NCBI GenBank assembly: GCA_030407315.1
Contig: JALQPE010002007.1
Coordinates: forward strand, 28,434-92,433
DNA length: 64,000 bases
Reading direction: 5' to 3'
Source of the DNA: Asparagopsis taxiformis
Lineage: Eukaryota; Rhodophyta; Florideophyceae; Bonnemaisoniales; Bonnemaisoniaceae
In this document: positions 53,494-63,299 of the stretch, piece after piece
Layout of the letters: each line of letters begins with the position of its first letter
Position numbering within the stretch: position 1 is the stretch's first letter
Position numbers and translations under genes: made by a program
The notes under the pieces: generated by a model
What the model was told of the DNA's origin: nothing
Databases searched by the model: none
The model's input: only the letters and a program-made list of their open reading frames with translations

Positions 53494-56400
53494 TGACGGG
53501 GAGTGAGGTGTCGCACTCCCGTCAGGAGGTGGAGCGATTACGCTACTCGGTGGACATCTCACCACAACCACCTCCGCAGGAAAAGGCTGCAACTCCCTCT
53601 AGGGACCAAAGTCTTTCCCAGACACCAACCCCTTCGGGTTCCCCCACAGGGACTCGAACCTCAAGGCCGAAAGCCTCATGCCTGCTTAAGGCCGCCCATT
53701 ACGTAGTAATGGGTTCCATCGGACTCGATCCGTCAATTCTCACGCCTATGCGTATGGTAATGGACACCGGGTCCGGACCATCGGTCATCCATGAAAGGAG
53801 CTTACCCAACAACTGGGAACAATTTCAAGTCCCGACGGGGAAGGTTCCGCAACTGGCCGATGCTAACGGCAATCCTCTTCGGATAAAAGGCAAGATAATA
53901 CTGTCCTTACAGTTAGGCCACAAGTCCTTTGAGGAAGAATTCTTCGTCGCGCCTAAGTTGGCCGTACCCCTCATCTTGGGAACTGGGGCAATGAACACTC
54001 ACGTAGACGCAATTAGGTGCCGGGCCCAACGAATTGATATTCACGACGGCGGGTCGATAGCTATCCTAGTGATGTCGCCTACGCGTAAAACATCCCCCAC
54101 CCTTTCGTGCTACGTGGATGCCGCGCGACCCTCTAATGGGATTAACTTAGACCGCCAGCCTCATGGCATTCGATTGTCACAAAGTGTGAATATTCCTCCG
54201 CGGAGCCAAGTGACAACTACTGTTGTATGCGCCGGTGGCGGCTTGAGTATACTCTCACCGAGAGATCGGATCCTTCACCGACATCGTGTCTCTATCCCGA
54301 ATGGGGTTGCGGAAGTCATCCCGCGACAGGAATTCCTGACTATATTAACTAACTTCGGTACATCCGACAAGTACCTCCCAAAAGGGACAATTATAGGCTA
54401 TGCCCTTCGGGCACCCGAACGGCCAATGCGCCCCATGGCTCTCAGCCGCTCTAACCCTTCCTCCCAAGAGGCCTCCACTATGGTGACTACTCTCCATCAG
54501 GAGCAAGAGGCCGAGGCCACACCACCATCAAGTTGGAAGCAAGAAGTCTCTCTAGACCACCTTGGTCAAATCCCGTTGAGGGAACGCATCCTTAGCATGC
54601 TATCTCGACACGAGTCTATGTGGGATGGATCCCTAGGGGACATCCGCGCTACGGAACACCGAATCGATATTATCGAAGGAAGTAAGCCTCGACGGCAACA
54701 ACCCTACCGGATCGGACCCGCTCGTCGAGAGATTGCCCGTAAGGAAATAACCAGCATGCTGGAAAAGGGAGTGATCGAACCGTCGACCTCAGAATGGGCT
54801 AGCCCAGTGGTACTTGTCCCGAAAAAGGATGGAAAACTACGCTTTTGCGTCGACTATAGAAGTCTTAACGACATCACAGTCAATGATGTGTACCCCCTTC
54901 CAAGAATGGATGATTGTATCGACTCCCTTGGAGATGCCCAGGTGTTCACCACCTTGGATTGTAACTCTGGTTACTGGCAGATCCCTGTTGCACAGGACGA
55001 CCGTGACAAAACGGCATTCACCTCCCATTTGGGGACATATCGCTTTAAGCGTTTGCCCTTTGGCTTGAAGAATGCACCGGCAACGTTTCAGCGTGCCATC
55101 GACATTATTCTTAGCAGCGTTCGCTGGCAGACCTGTCTGATTTACTTAGACGATGTGATCGTATTCTCTCGGGACGAGGCCGAACATCTCCACCATGTGG
55201 ACCAAGTACTCTCCCTCCTACGGGAAGCAGGTGTCACCCTGAAGTTGACAAAGTGTCATTTCTTCGAAAAGAAGGTTGACTACCTGGGACATGTCGTGAT
55301 GCCAGGAAAGCTAGCTGTTGCACAGAACGCCACTTCGGCTATCGCTGACGCGATCTTTCCGCAAACGCCTACGCAAATGCGATCCTTCCTCGGAAGCTGT
55401 GGCGTCTTTCGACGATTCATCAAAGGGTATGCCGCAATTGCGCACCCCTTGAACGAAATGCTGACCAAAGAAAGCCTCTCTAAATTCGGGAAAGAACCTC
55501 CTACCGAGGACCAACGACGCGCGTTCAACGCTCTCAAGGAGGTCATGACTAAGCCACCGATACTGGCTCTACCCAAGTTGGGTCAACCCTACACCGTGGA
55601 TACGGACGCTTCCGCGTACCAAATAGGATGTGCTCTGCTTCAGCAGCAAGGGGAAGAGAATGATCTCAAGCCAATTGGCTATTGGTCGCGCACGCTGACT
55701 AAACATGAAAGAGGTTACTCCCCTACGGAGCGAGAATGCTTAGCCGTTGTATGGGCTGTCAATATCCTACGTCCATACTTGGAACAAACAAAGTTTGTCG
55801 TCCGAACGGACCATAACGCGCTGCGTTGGCTCATGAACATCAACGACCCTTCAGGGAGACTATGCCGCTGGCGCCTCCGACTTGCGGAATTCGATTATCA
55901 AATCATCTACCGTCCCGGTCGGGTTCACCAACTACCTGACGCCCTTTCGCGTGTTGAAACTAACGGCGAGACGCCTGTCATCATTGATGATGAAATACCA
56001 ACTCTGTTGGCCACACATGCACCGCAAGGTGAAACATCCTTTGATGACGACACAGATGCATGGTTCTACGACCTTTCTCTAGCAAGAGACCACGCCGAGG
56101 AGGCGCCTAATCGCAACGGTACCCCCGTCTTAACAACTCATCCGCAAACGGAAAACTACAGCCCGATAACTCGCAAGGAGTGGCTCGAAGAGCAACGAAC
56201 AGACGACTTCTGTCAACAGGCTCTAGCCTCTCAGAAGTCTGACTCGCTCTTCTTCGAAGATGAAGACGGTGTCCTTTGTAGGAAGTCCAAATTGGACGGG
56301 TCATCCCAGATTGTGGTACCCAAAGCCTTACGGCAACGTCTATTGACGATGTGCCACCACGGCATCTTGGCAGGACATCCTGGTCAGAACCGCATGTACG

Positions 56401-57911
56401 ACACGATGCGTCTATCTTATTATTGGCCTGCAATGGCTGCGGACATAACCGGAACGGTTGAACGCTGTTCAGCGTGCGCGAGAAACCGATTACGGTTGCG
56501 CAAACATGCGAGTACCCTCCAGCTGTTCCCAGCTACCACACCGTTGGATGACGTTGCAATTGACCTGCTCGGTCCTCTACCTCGTACCAAGAAGGGTAAC
56601 GTGCACCTACTGGTGATATCGTGTCGCTTTACCAAGCTAACCCAAGTGGTTCCGCTGCGAAGCATCACGGCTTACCAGGTGGCCGTAGCCTTTTGCACAC
56701 ATTGGGTGTTTAAGTACGGTCCCCCACGGACATTATTATCCGATAACGGTCCGCAATTTGCGTCGAAGTTCTTCCAGGCTGTCTGCCTCCAGTTAGGAAC
56801 GAAGAACGTCTTCACGACGGCATACCATCCCCAGACAAATGGGCAAGTCGAACGGTATAACCGTACTCTGTTGAGCATGCTACGTAATTACGTCAATGAT
56901 AACCAGGATGACTGGGATGTCTACGCATCAGCGTTAACCTATGCGTACAATACGCACGTGCATCGCACAACGGGAACTACACCCTTCGACCTCATCCTAA
57001 GCCGACCTCCACCGCCATATGCGACACACCATTCGGTGAAAAGGAGGGCAACGCCGGACGCGTTCACGAAGCAAGACTTCTTACGCCGTATTACGGACAC
57101 CATCGAGCTGGCAGGTAAACGCCTCCACAGCGCGCAAGCACGCTACAAGCGTAACTTCGACCGGTCGATCCGGAAGTCTAAACGACTCATCACGACTGAT
57201 GATTATGTCTACCTGGATAACCCAGAAGTCCGTGAACGGAACAAGCTAACGCCAGTAGCTCAAGGTCCCTACAGGGTTATCCGTGCAGGACGGCGAACGG
57301 TTTACATCGACCGCGATGGTATCACCGAAAAGGTTAGTCTCGATAGAGTCGCGCTCGCCCCGCGTCCAACCGAGGAACCCACCTTGCCACCGAGGCCACA
57401 TTCCGCCAACGCACAAGCATCACCATCAGGTGCAGACGCCCTCGCGCCGAGTACGCAAACACAACAACCACAGGGCAACGGCCAACAACACGCACAAAGC
57501 GAGTCACTTCCGCCAACTCCTACTCAGGAACTTCCCACCACGGGTCATCCACCGCTTTCGCAGCAACCTACAATTAGGACAAACGAAGAAGATAGTGGTT
57601 TGGGACAAACCACCCTTCAGGAGGGGGCCCCAGACGCTATGCGCGTAAGCAAAATTTTGCAACTCCCTCTAGGGATGAACCTAGTAGCCGTACCCCTTTC
57701 GGTAACTCACCCACAATTGGGAGCGACGCACACGACCCAAGTCGTTCACCCATGCACCAGGTGCCAACCGACCGCGACCGCACACAATTGCGAAGAAATC
57801 TACGAAGTAGAGAAGCACGCGCTGCCCAGGCAGATGCGGACCAAAGTCGCAACCCTGATAGGGCTCACCCATCGCACAAGGAACAACTCGCAAGAGTGGG
57901 GCACGCACTGA
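53493..57911 (+). CDS. Element B pol: protease, RT, RNase H, integrase (1472 aa)
   Basis: Intact frame. The gag stop and first pol ATG overlap as TAATG (53491-53495). Domains: protease D91-T-G (VMDTGSGPSVI) with LILGTGAMN; RT from about 420 (SEWASPVVLVPKKDGKLRFCVDYRSLND, LDCNSGYWQIPV, YLDD 551-554); RNase H (TVDTDASAYQIGCALLQQ); integrase with HHCC finger (HHGILAGHPG...CSACARNR) and a DX35E core (about D1023, D1083, E1119). The C-terminal tail is rich in Pro/Gln/Thr. In the diverged relic at 27740 the ATG is replaced (TAACC), while GGAAAACTAA is conserved. A -1 frameshift at that spot is therefore an alternative way to make pol. Confidence 0.92.
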   Translation: MTGSEVSHSRQEVERLRYSVDISPQPPPQEKAATPSRDQSLSQTPTPSGSPTGTRTSRPKASCLLKAAHYVVMGSIGLDPSILTPMRMVMDTGSGPSVIHERSLPNNWEQFQVPTGKVPQLADANGNPLRIKGKIILSLQLGHKSFEEEFFVAPKLAVPLILGTGAMNTHVDAIRCRAQRIDIHDGGSIAILVMSPTRKTSPTLSCYVDAARPSNGINLDRQPHGIRLSQSVNIPPRSQVTTTVVCAGGGLSILSPRDRILHRHRVSIPNGVAEVIPRQEFLTILTNFGTSDKYLPKGTIIGYALRAPERPMRPMALSRSNPSSQEASTMVTTLHQEQEAEATPPSSWKQEVSLDHLGQIPLRERILSMLSRHESMWDGSLGDIRATEHRIDIIEGSKPRRQQPYRIGPARREIARKEITSMLEKGVIEPSTSEWASPVVLVPKKDGKLRFCVDYRSLNDITVNDVYPLPRMDDCIDSLGDAQVFTTLDCNSGYWQIPVAQDDRDKTAFTSHLGTYRFKRLPFGLKNAPATFQRAIDIILSSVRWQTCLIYLDDVIVFSRDEAEHLHHVDQVLSLLREAGVTLKLTKCHFFEKKVDYLGHVVMPGKLAVAQNATSAIADAIFPQTPTQMRSFLGSCGVFRRFIKGYAAIAHPLNEMLTKESLSKFGKEPPTEDQRRAFNALKEVMTKPPILALPKLGQPYTVDTDASAYQIGCALLQQQGEENDLKPIGYWSRTLTKHERGYSPTERECLAVVWAVNILRPYLEQTKFVVRTDHNALRWLMNINDPSGRLCRWRLRLAEFDYQIIYRPGRVHQLPDALSRVETNGETPVIIDDEIPTLLATHAPQGETSFDDDTDAWFYDLSLARDHAEEAPNRNGTPVLTTHPQTENYSPITRKEWLEEQRTDDFCQQALASQKSDSLFFEDEDGVLCRKSKLDGSSQIVVPKALRQRLLTMCHHGILAGHPGQNRMYDTMRLSYYWPAMAADITGTVERCSACARNRLRLRKHASTLQLFPATTPLDDVAIDLLGPLPRTKKGNVHLLVISCRFTKLTQVVPLRSITAYQVAVAFCTHWVFKYGPPRTLLSDNGPQFASKFFQAVCLQLGTKNVFTTAYHPQTNGQVERYNRTLLSMLRNYVNDNQDDWDVYASALTYAYNTHVHRTTGTTPFDLILSRPPPPYATHHSVKRRATPDAFTKQDFLRRITDTIELAGKRLHSAQARYKRNFDRSIRKSKRLITTDDYVYLDNPEVRERNKLTPVAQGPYRVIRAGRRTVYIDRDGITEKVSLDRVALAPRPTEEPTLPPRPHSANAQASPSGADALAPSTQTQQPQGNGQQHAQSESLPPTPTQELPTTGHPPLSQQPTIRTNEEDSGLGQTTLQEGAPDAMRVSKILQLPLGMNLVAVPLSVTHPQLGATHTTQVVHPCTRCQPTATAHNCEEIYEVEKHALPRQMRTKVATLIGLTHRTRNNSQEWGTH

Positions 57912-58521
57912 CGCCACAGACTCAGCCCAAAGGCATCCAACTCGCGGAAACGCGAACAAGCGACGCTTAAGCGATGCACGTCCACAGACGCCGACCCCTC
58001 CTCAACGAGAGGCAACCCCTTTAGCGGGAACGAAACCGCGCACCGCGAACCTAACAAGACAAGCACCCACCCGGATGGCAAACCCCAAACAGGGTCGAAA
58101 CACTCGCTCAAAGGCGACGGCGAACCCCATAGGGTCATGGGAAACCACTCCCAATGGAGAAGAAGAAAAAGCGCCACCGGGCACCCGACCGAACTCGGAA
58201 CAAGCATCACTCCCTGAAGGGACGAAGGAAACCCCAGAGGGAAGTGGCGACGCCGAACGCGCAACCTCGGATGAGGAGTATCCTATCGATGACCTCATCG
58301 ACTACGTCACTGACGACGATGGGGAACAATGGTTCCTTGTGAAGTGGTATGGCTACCGCAAGCCAACATGGACGCAACGAGCGAATGTTCCCCCCGAATG
58401 GGCATCACGGTACTTCCGTCGTACGCAACACCGTAAGGGTGACAGGCCACCGCGCCGAACACGCACGCGCACACCCAGAAGTGGGAAGAAGTTGCATAAC
58501 CCCTCAGGGACGAGAACCTAA
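57862..58521 (+). CDS. Element B chromodomain frame
   Basis: This frame is +1 relative to pol and is open from 57862, overlapping the end of pol by 50 nt. The first ATG is at 58075 (MANPKQGRNTRS). It holds a chromodomain: EYPIDDLIDYVTDDDGEQWFLVKWYGY, RKPTWTQRANVPPEW, followed by a basic tail (RKGDRPPRRTRTRTPRSGKK). In chromoviruses this domain is the C-terminus of integrase and can direct integration to modified histones. Here it is cut off from pol, by a frameshift mutation, a +1 recoding event or use of its own ATG. Confidence 0.75.
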   Translation, partial: GSPIAQGTTRKSGARTDATDSAQRHPTRGNANKRRLSDARPQTPTPPQREATPLAGTKPRTANLTRQAPTRMANPKQGRNTRSKATANPIGSWETTPNGEEEKAPPGTRPNSEQASLPEGTKETPEGSGDAERATSDEEYPIDDLIDYVTDDDGEQWFLVKWYGYRKPTWTQRANVPPEWASRYFRRTQHRKGDRPPRRTRTRTPRSGKKLHNPSGTRT

Positions 58522-58798
58522 CAAGGCATCCACCGGGTGGAGCTACCGAGCCTCGGAAGGTCAACCCAGAAAGGGCGCACTTTATCACCGCCAACCGGAG
58601 CCAGTGTGGAAATTAAGATTTTTTTTCGGAAATGAAATTTGGCCAATAGGGGTTCAACAAACAAGTTCACACGTCATCGTGATGATGTATCTTTAATGTA
58701 CCTCAAAGGTGCCTCAGGACTACCTGATGAACAAAGGCGCAACGCAAAAGCGTGTTCAAACTACCCTTAGAGGTTTGTGCGGAGGCAATTGCCTGTCC
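58522..58798. other. Gap between convergent reading frames of element B
   Basis: No ORF of note. Both the sense transcript's coding part and the antisense ORF end here; polyadenylation signals for one or both may lie here but none is certain. Confidence 0.4.
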
Positions 58799-61610
58799 CT
58801 AGCGACGATAATGGCTCGAAGGCCGAGGCCGCTGGGATGCGGAGGGTGCCGTAGGGGCAAACGCACGCACGTTCGTCGATGGACGAGGATGGCGGGGTGG
58901 AACCCTAGCGTACGTGGGATTGCGACGCAAGCCGCGCTGCGGAACAGCACCGCTACCCCGACGACGGGCAGGCACAGGGCCATGCGAAGGCGCGACCGCA
59001 GGTGCGGGTAACCCAACTACAGGGACGGACGCGGAACGCGGAGAAACATCTGGCGACTCAGGCGACCCTAGACGGGCATCCAATTGCGCAAGCAAAGAAG
59101 TACGAGCAGCAGCAGCACCCTCAGGGGAACGAAGCCGAGTACGCACATTGCGGTCGGGAATACCCTCATCGGGAGACCTAGCACGACGACGTGAATAACC
59201 AGGCTGAGCCGCCTCTTCTTCACCCTCCCCGGGAATAACGCGCGAGGCTGAAGCCGCTTGCTCCAGCAAACGCCTGGCGTCACCTAACTCGCCCTCCAGT
59301 TCCCCAATCCGGGTACGCAATTCTGCGGCTTCAAGGCGTGCAGCCTCTATCTCCTTATCTGCCACGCGGCGTCGTTCTCGCTCTTCGCGAAGGCGCTCCC
59401 GGGCGGCATTACGCTGCTCGCGTCCGTGCTTGTAGCGACTAGCCAACGTGACACACGTAAGCGCAAGCGTGTCCAACGCAGAATCCACGAGGAAACGCCC
59501 ATTGGCCGAGACGAAAACGGAAGCGACCGTACCATCCCCGATCTCATTGGCCAACCGCCGCACCTCTGGGAGTGACATCAACTCCCGACCGGATAATTCC
59601 CCACGTAGGATGTTCACAGCGGAAGGCTGACGCGGAGTACCGTCATCACCGGTTACGGATGGCTCAGAGCCTTTGTCGGACGTTAGAAACGCCTCCATGG
59701 CAGGACCCATCTGGGATGACGGAGCAGCCACAGGCTGAGGGGCTGACGCGGTAGGCGTGGTATCCATGGGGATCGAACCTTCATACAAGTCATCAGAACC
59801 ACTGGGTGGTAAGGGAGCAACAGGAGCAAAGCTCCGTCCTGCATAAGGAGAGCGACCGCTCGGGCCTCCCATCTCGGAATTCCACCACGGACGCGGCACA
59901 AACGCTTCGCCAATAGGCTGATACTTGTACGACTCAGGATCACCGTCAGAATAATGGCCAGGCTCCAAGCCGTAATAACCGTCTTCGGTGAATTCACCAT
60001 CCCTACGATAGGGAGGCAGCTCTGCGGTCGAACCTTCTCGGTGGTTTAAAACGTTGATACGTAACGCCCTTATCGGCAGGTCCACCGTCGTATAGACAAC
60101 CACCTTCTCCGGTGCCACTCCTGTGATGTTGGTACTGACCATCTCTTGAGGATAATCATCACCCCCAAGGGCTACCTTCAACAGGCGACGCACTACTGTG
60201 CCAGGTAACTTCCTGCTATGGGGAACCACGTCCGACAGCGGCACCTCCGCGAGACCGTACCAGGTACGACTTACTCTGTTGACGAGTTCCTCAGCCATCA
60301 CCGGCACGAAGCCCCGCGTTTCGACGATACGAGCCAACTCGATTCCTATTAGGATATCCCTCTCCAACTCGAGGTACGACCGGAGTCTATTCAACCGCCA
60401 TGCGGGCGCTTCGCGAAGAGCGGAATGGTGGAAATACACCAACGACGGAGGGTCGGCGATAGGCAAGCACATCGGCGGAGCCAACTGCCCTTCCCAAATG
60501 GGATCATCCCATAACGGGTCTAACGCTTCCCTCGATACCCTCATGGGTCTAGTGACCGGCTCAACAGAGCTACCATTACGGTGCGCGAATACGCGATAGT
60601 CATTCGCCGTCACTTGACGCCCCATCATTCGGGAAGTCACCCTAGCGTGAAGTCGCATATGATGCTCATAGTTACCCGTATCGGGACGAGGGGGATACGC
60701 AAACCAGCGGGACCGAATCATCGGCATGTCCTCTACGGTACCTTGGTACGATTCCTCTTGGAACAAGCGGCGGTTCATACGTTCGACGTAAAGAGCATCC
60801 CCGGGATGAAGGAGAAAAGTCCTGTCGCTACAAAGCGTATGAGGAACACGGAAGTGACGCATCGGGCGACTCGAAGGGAGACGGGCATACGCCGACCAAC
60901 ATTCATTTTGCACCTGGTGGCTTTGACCCCGGAGGGAACTCATCAAGAGCATATCGCGACGTAATTCGCTTCGCGGGCGGTCGGTAAAATCCCTACGAGG
61001 GAGTCGCGCGAATGGGTAGTGTTCCCAGGGAGCAGCCAGCTCACGCCTAAACGGCAATGCTTGTGAATCAAACACCATGAGCTCGTCAGCATTAGCTGGA
61101 TAAAATTCCCCCGAGGAACGCCAATTGGCAGTTGGCTTAGGCGCCCGAGGAGGGGTATCATGCGATGGAACCGCCGGCGCTGGCGCGGACGCAACAGCGT
61201 AAGGATCAACTAGGGCGGTGCCCGACGGCCTCACGCCTGCTGATGCATTAACGGGAACAGGACCAGCCCCACTCCGGGTAACTTTGCCAGAAGAGGCGTA
61301 CGGGTCTACAGCCGACTCGACAAGCTGAGCATTAGCTCTTTCGGCCTCTGCCCTTTCGGCTTCTGCCTTTTCGGCTTCCGCACGAGCGGCTTCGCGACGC
61401 AACTCTTCTTCCCTACGCTTACGAGCGTCCGCCAAAATCTGCTGATTGCGGCGACCATAGTCCTCGTAAGGATTCGCAGAAGCGTCACGACCAGAAGAGG
61501 TACGAACCGCAGGAGCGGAGGGACGAGCCAACGACGGCCGGGAGCTTGGCGAAGGCCTAACATTCGACTGCCTCAATGGCTTGGGCGTAGCGCCCCCTCG
61601 GCAATAACTT
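58799..61610 (-). CDS. Element B antisense ORF, main part
   Basis: Open frame of about 930 residues on the strand opposite to gag-pol, ending TAG at 58799. It has no early ATG: it begins within about 35 nt of overlap with the ATG-started frame 61573-62112, so one frameshift separates the two. Content: a long Ala/Glu/Arg helix (RKRREEELRREAARAEAEKA), a domain shared with the element L protein (VPHTLCSDRTFLLHPGDALY, PPSLVYFHHSALREAPAWRL, RSYLELERDILIG, LSGRELMSLPEVRRLAN), a second coiled coil (RERLREERERRRVADKEIEAARLEAAEL) and a basic, Pro-rich tail. No catalytic motif or membrane span is visible. A promoter in the 3' LTR read backwards could drive it. Not recognised. Confidence 0.75.
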
Positions 61611-62112
61611 CAACGACCTCTTCGGCAGCAGCCGACATAGCTCCTTTTGGAGACGGCCCGGTGGCCTTAACGGGTTCGCCTTCACGCGATGGCGGATTGG
61701 CCGATAACGGCTTGGCAGTGGCCACGGGTGTGGACGGCTTCGGGGAAGCAGGGGATTCGGTTGGACCGACGTTGCCACCTTGTGCACTTGCCCTAGCGGG
61801 AGGAACCGACTTCTCGGAGCGCGAAGGAGTCCCGACGACTTTGCCGGAAGGCGAGGCTGTCTCAGCCGAAGCCTTGGCGGCAGTCGAACGAGTTCGCGTT
61901 TGCGATGAAGCCGCGGAGGCGATCGGCGCGCTTGTCGCGGGAGGCGAAGAGGACTTGGCCGGCGTTGGCGTGGCCCCGGTGCGGGAAGAGGACGCCTGGT
62001 GGCGAGTGGTTGGGCGGCGAACGCTTGAACGCGTGGTTGGACGGTTGGGTGAACCCATATTGTCCCCTTCCTCTTCGGAGGATTCGAATTGAATCGGAGC
62101 GCGAGGGGGCAT
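61573..62112 (-). CDS. Element B antisense ORF, N-terminal part (179 aa)
   Basis: ATG at 62112 (MPPRAPIQFESSEEEGDN); Ser/Pro/Thr/Ala-rich and low in complexity, like the start of the element L protein. It ends TGA at 61573, overlapping the next frame. It is most simply the N-terminus of one antisense protein of about 1,100 aa now split by a frameshift, though two overlapping genes are possible. Confidence 0.6.
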   Translation of the reverse strand: MPPRAPIQFESSEEEGDNMGSPNRPTTRSSVRRPTTRHQASSSRTGATPTPAKSSSPPATSAPIASAASSQTRTRSTAAKASAETASPSGKVVGTPSRSEKSVPPARASAQGGNVGPTESPASPKPSTPVATAKPLSANPPSREGEPVKATGPSPKGAMSAAAEEVVEVIAEGALRPSH

Positions 62113-62612
62113 CTTAAAAAGCCAGTAGAGGCGAGGAAGGACGTTGCTAAAAACCCTGAAGCGGGATAGACAAAATGGCCTATTGGCTTAAATCTCCAAG
62201 AGGGAGCCGCGGTACGCAACCCTGAATGGGATTCGCAAGGCGATTGGCCGGGAGATGAATTCAAAGCCTCGAGTTGGCACCGCTCACGCGATCGCGCGGT
62301 AAACTATCTTGCAGATGGATGCAAAACCCTTTGAGGGATGACGGAAGGGACACGAACTCTCGTACACTGTGGACACCGAAGGGGTGAGTACGCTCTTTCG
62401 CGTGGGATCGATAAGAAACCTGCAACAGGTGTTGATTCCAATGGGAAACGGTCGGTGGACCGCCGGAAGAGTCGGATGGACTAAACGAATTTATCGAACA
62501 CGCGCCGCGCGCGGGAAATTTTGAATTGCACAATGCAACGGCCACAGCCAAAAATTGTAATTTTTATTTGATCAAATTTTGTCGGGACGACAAATCTCTC
62601 AGGAGGGGGCCG
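62113..62612. other. Non-coding stretch and polypurine tract of element B
   Basis: No gene seen. It ends in AGGAGGGGGCCG (62601-62612), a purine-rich tract right before the 3' LTR. The leader of the antisense transcript would lie here. Confidence 0.6.
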
Positions 62613-63299
62613 TGTCGTACCGCCTGGCGGTCCTCGCCGATCGAGGCGTGTCGCTTCCCTATTGGGTACCCACTTAAGGGATGTGCCAATCACAAGGCAC
62701 CAGCCAACTGGCGTGTTTCCTATACTTGGGACAAGCTAAGGCTGACAAATAACCCTATCCGGGCCCATCGGCCCCGGCCAAGACCCCACAAGGGGCAAAT
62801 TTCTAACTTAAGCTAACCAGCTGTACATTACAATGTAAGCCTAACTGGCAATAACCTCGCGGGTAGGCGAGTGCCGTTAACTGGGCTCTGGTTGGTCAAT
62901 AACTGGATATTTATTCCTAACCACTAACCCTAGCTTACAGTAGACTTAGTATAAAACCGCCACTGGAATAGCCAGTAGGCACGGTTTCTAGAGTAACGTA
63001 AACTCAAGTGGAATTACGACCCATTGGAACAGTGTTCGCATACCTATTGTTCAACCCCTCTCCGGGAAAACCTTAGGGTTAGCCAACAGCTCGACGGATT
63101 ACGTCATCTTGCTCCATTAATACGCATCTCGCGTGAGCACCCCTTCGTCGCACAACCCCCTCCGGGTAGCGACACCTTCTCTCTCACGAGATTACCCGCT
63201 GGGTACCTATAAGGTTCATCTGCTCTACCACTTCCTCTACCGAGGCTCGGGACACCTGTCGGGTGGTTTGCCGCTCTAGCGGATTTTCTACCTGCTACA
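62613..63299 (+). repeat. Element B 3' LTR
   Basis: 687 bp, same ends as the 5' LTR, followed by the target duplication CCGTC (63300-63304). Confidence 0.95.

Larger units (their letters stand above)
50804..63299 (+). mobile_element. Element B: Ty3/gypsy chromovirus with a large antisense ORF (12.5 kb)
   Basis: Complete from LTR to LTR. The LTRs are 687 bp each with ends TGTCG...CTACA. The flanking duplication is CCGTC (50799-50803 and 63300-63304). I see four differences between the two LTRs (about 0.6 percent), so the insertion is young. Sense strand: gag (with one in-frame TAG), pol, chromodomain frame. Antisense strand, convergent with these: an ORF in two frames (62112 to 58799). It sits inside the second methyltransferase gene. 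It is much GC-richer than element A. Confidence 0.95.

Noticed and set aside
53965..57911. An env-like gene in element B or A
   Set aside because: No signal peptide, fusion peptide or transmembrane anchor was seen in the extra ORFs (the antisense ORF of B, the 152-aa ORF of A).
29238..63299. Non-standard genetic code (UAA/UAG read as Gln)
   Set aside because: The element A stop before RT (TAA) and B gag stop (TAG) would fit, but element A also has TGA stops at Arg-like positions, the gag frames of A and B end in TAG/TAA followed by nonsense, and the remaining lesions are frameshifts. Simple mutation explains all.
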